Assembly: GCA_965232265.1 (NCBI GenBank)
Contig: CBDDPH010000002.1
Span: 2,108,001-2,172,000, forward strand
Direction: 5' to 3'
Length of the DNA: 64,000 bases
From: VXRD01 sp965232265
Lineage (GTDB): Bacteria > Latescibacterota > UBA2968
Shown: positions 62,140-64,000 of the stretch, one piece after another
Position numbering within the stretch: the stretch's first letter is position 1
Layout of the letters: each line of letters starts with the position of its first letter
The notes under the pieces: model-generated
The model's input: only the letters and a program-made list of their open reading frames with translations
The model's database searches: none
What the model was told of the DNA's origin: nothing
Program-made: the position numbers and the translations under genes

Positions 62140-62909
62140 TCATTCGCCATTCAGCATGCCCACATTGATCAATTCCGCTTTGAGTTCTGCAATCAATTCT
62201 CGATATGCAAGGCTGTTAAAATAGCGTCTCGCTTTTGGCATGATGCTATTCCAGTCCTGTCCGTATAATCCATCTTGCCAAAATATACCCCGTCGGCTGC
62301 TTCGGCTATTTGTTCGGCAAATTGGCGCGGTTGACAATACAGTACGGGGGCGAGCGATGCGGTGACGTGAATGCCGGCTTCGCGCAATTGTTTCATCGCT
62401 TTGAGACGCACGCCGATTTTTGGTGCTTTTGGCTCTGTGCGTTTGCGAACCCGGTCGTCATTCGTCGGCACGGAAAATCCCACCCGCAATCGATTGTCAA
62501 ATTGCTTTAACAAATCCAGGTCGTCCAAAATGATATGACTGCGCGTATGCACGGTCAATCCCTTCAGATTGCAATCCACCATCACTTTTAGACAGCGTCG
62601 GCTCAATCGATATTTTCGCTCGATGTATTGATAGGGGTCGGTCGCTGATCCCATGAAAATTTTGCGCCCATAAATTTTGGCACGCGCCTTGCCCAATAAA
62701 AAAGGCGCGTTCATTTTGGGCTGCACCCACTCACCCCATGCTTTGGGATATTCGTAGGCGAATGGGAACTTCATTACATAGCAATAGGCACATCCCATGC
62801 CACAGCCAGAATAGGGGTTGAGCGTGTATTCCGTTATGGGTTCGCCGGGGGGATTTTGAGGCACGAGTACCGACCTTACACTGGTCTCGTCAATGTGCAA
62901 TGATGGCAT
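62140..62909 (-). pseudogene. Radical SAM protein of the spore-lyase-like family, frameshifted near its end
   Basis: The radical SAM motif CGMGCAYC (CxxxCxxC) is present, with LNPYSGC upstream and GSATDPYQ downstream, as in the SPL/Rv2578c-like family. The main frame (62193-62909, 238 aa) ends in a sequence that no longer resembles the family (QKRDAILTALHIEN). A +/-1 frame carries RRYFNSLAYRELIAELKAEL, a sensible C-terminus, to 62140. The shift is at about 62235-62275. Confidence 0.7.
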
Positions 62910-62949
62910 GTCTTCCGCCTCCCGTTCGCTTCAATATTCCGAAAGAATA

Positions 62950-63610
62950 TACTGCACATTTGTATATTTATCAAGACAAAAGACCGTTTCAAGATGGCCG
63001 TGGGAGATTGCGTTCAGAGTTGATTCCGGCGATTGAATCCGCCCGGTCAATTAACCCAGATGTGAAAGTGATTTGTTCATTGCGGGATATTCCGATGCGG
63101 GCGAAAACTGCTGATCTCGTTGGCCCACCGATGCCAGATGCACTGGCTATCACCGGTAAATTGCGATTTTATTCGGTACCGTTTGGTGGAATGCAGTATG
63201 TCCATACCCTGATGGCGCGGCGGTATTATAACGAGGTCTGCCCGACTTTGAACACACATTTTGATGCGTTGCTCATTCACGGAGATCCGAAAGTGACGCG
63301 ACTGGAGGAGCATTTTCCCTGGGTAGAGGATATTGAGATTCCCATTGAATCTACGGGATATGTGTCAGAAAAATTAAAGTCAGAACGTCGGAAGAATGGA
63401 TTGTCCGAACGCTTTGTCCTTGTCAGCGCAGGGGGTGGGGCTGAGGCTTATGAACTAATTGTTCCGTGTATTGAGGCGTGGAAATTGCTGTTGAAACAGG
63501 GGGTAACACAGGGCAGAAAGTTTTTCCTGGGATAACATCGCCAAACAGCATGTGAGTCTGATTGAAAGTTTGTTGAACAAGCGCGATCAACCCGCCTGTT
63601 CGGTTCCACT
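62950..63610 (+). pseudogene. Degenerate glycosyltransferase remnants
   Basis: Residues 63020-63500 encode VKVICSLRDIPMRAKTADL, YSVPFGG, FDALLIHGDPKVTRLEEHFPW and AGGGAEAYELIVPCIEAWK, very close to the GT28-like half of the 845-aa protein at 42098. It lacks the start and, from about 63520, continues in another frame with FSWDNIAKQHVSLIESLLN, a GT4-type C-terminal helix. A deletion joined two parts of a related gene. Confidence 0.7.
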
Positions 63611-63730
63611 AACGGTACATTTTTCACAAACTTGTGACTCTGAGGGCAATATCAAGAGTATTCCAAAGGCATTTAATTTTTTTGGAAGACAACAAGGCCC
63701 ACTGCCTCGCATTTCTTTTTTCGGCAGGAT

Positions 63731-63886
63731 ATGACCTTTCTCGAGGGATTTGGGCTTTATTTGAGCCAGATGCTTCATCCAAACGAAGTTGAAGCAGCGA
63801 TGGTCGGCGTATGTGATGATGGCGACACCGCATATAAGGTGCTTCGCAAAATTCGGCAATTTAGCGATATGCTGACAGCACCTTGA
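63731..63886 (+). CDS. Short ORF of unknown status
   Basis: 51 codons beginning ATGACCTTTCTCGAGG after GGCAGGAT. Sequence LSQMLHPNEVEAAMVGVCDD not recognised. It could be a remnant of the same degraded region. Confidence 0.25.
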   Translation: MTFLEGFGLYLSQMLHPNEVEAAMVGVCDDGDTAYKVLRKIRQFSDMLTAP

Positions 63887-63979
63887 AGACGCCTTATCTT
63901 GGGAAGGCGGTGGTTTTGAGCAAAGAGCCGTTTTGTAATACACAATGTCGCAGTTCACTGTAAACCGAAAGGAGTAAAG

Positions 63980-64000
63980 ATGTCGATCAATTTGAAGAAG
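63980..64000 (+). CDS. Partial gene, truncated by the window edge
   Basis: AAAGGAG (63968-63974) five nt upstream of ATGTCGATCAATTTG (MSINLKK...). The ribosome binding site is strong, but only seven codons are visible. Confidence 0.5.

Overview
The window looks like a chromosomal contig from an uncultured Gram-negative bacterium of the FCB group, most plausibly Latescibacterota-like. This is inference. It rests on a PorV/PorQ-type outer-membrane protein, a GWxTD-domain TPR protein, a PD40/beta-barrel surface protein, and a dense set of enolase-superfamily sugar-acid enzymes, phytanoyl-CoA-dioxygenase-like proteins, Gfo/Idh/MocA oxidoreductases and a sulfatase. There is one tRNA, tRNA-Thr(UGU), and no rRNA or CRISPR array. 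TTG and GTG starts are common.

Layout: 0-10 kb holds envelope genes (L,D-transpeptidase and a degenerate partner, PorV-like, Era, a flippase-like membrane protein, GWxTD/TPR proteins, a large peptidase-MA/PD40/barrel protein). 10-18 kb is core metabolism (MBL hydrolase, rpiA, sucD, nucleotidyltransferase, aroQ-accD, a LysR regulator, a Lon-N protein). 18-28.7 kb mixes sugar-catabolic enzymes (Gfo/Idh/MocA, UxuA-like mannonate dehydratase, isomerases, PhyH, enolase superfamily) with an NhaC antiporter, a K+ channel and queA. 28.9-33.6 kb carries ispDF, a DedA protein, ddl, tRNA-Thr, a membrane protein and a PhyH protein.

33.7-41.9 kb is the most interesting part: a minus-strand block that looks like a peptide (RiPP/bacteriocin-type) production and export system. 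In transcription order it has a 75-aa acidic peptide, two paralogous peptides with a near-identical leader and a Gly/Ala/Val-rich core, a small two-helix membrane protein, a CPBP protease-like possible immunity protein, a C39-peptidase ABC exporter with two N-terminal cyclic-nucleotide-binding domains, an HlyD adaptor and a PpiC/parvulin-like protein. Hairpins with minus-strand-specific G-U pairs separate the peptide genes. A fused two-domain glycosyltransferase lies upstream.

45-62 kb is a sugar-acid island: five enolase-superfamily enzymes (two of them a recent tandem duplication), Gfo/Idh/MocA and PhyH proteins, an (alpha/alpha)6-like protein, an Ldh2-family dehydrogenase, an SDR epimerase and a sulfatase. 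A TnpB-only IS200/IS605-type element sits at the 3' end of the SDR gene. The right end carries broken genes: a frameshifted radical SAM protein and glycosyltransferase remnants related to the intact fusion.

Several families of short dispersed repeats occupy the intergenic gaps throughout. One, TGATCCGCAGATG, supplies the stop codon of several unrelated genes.
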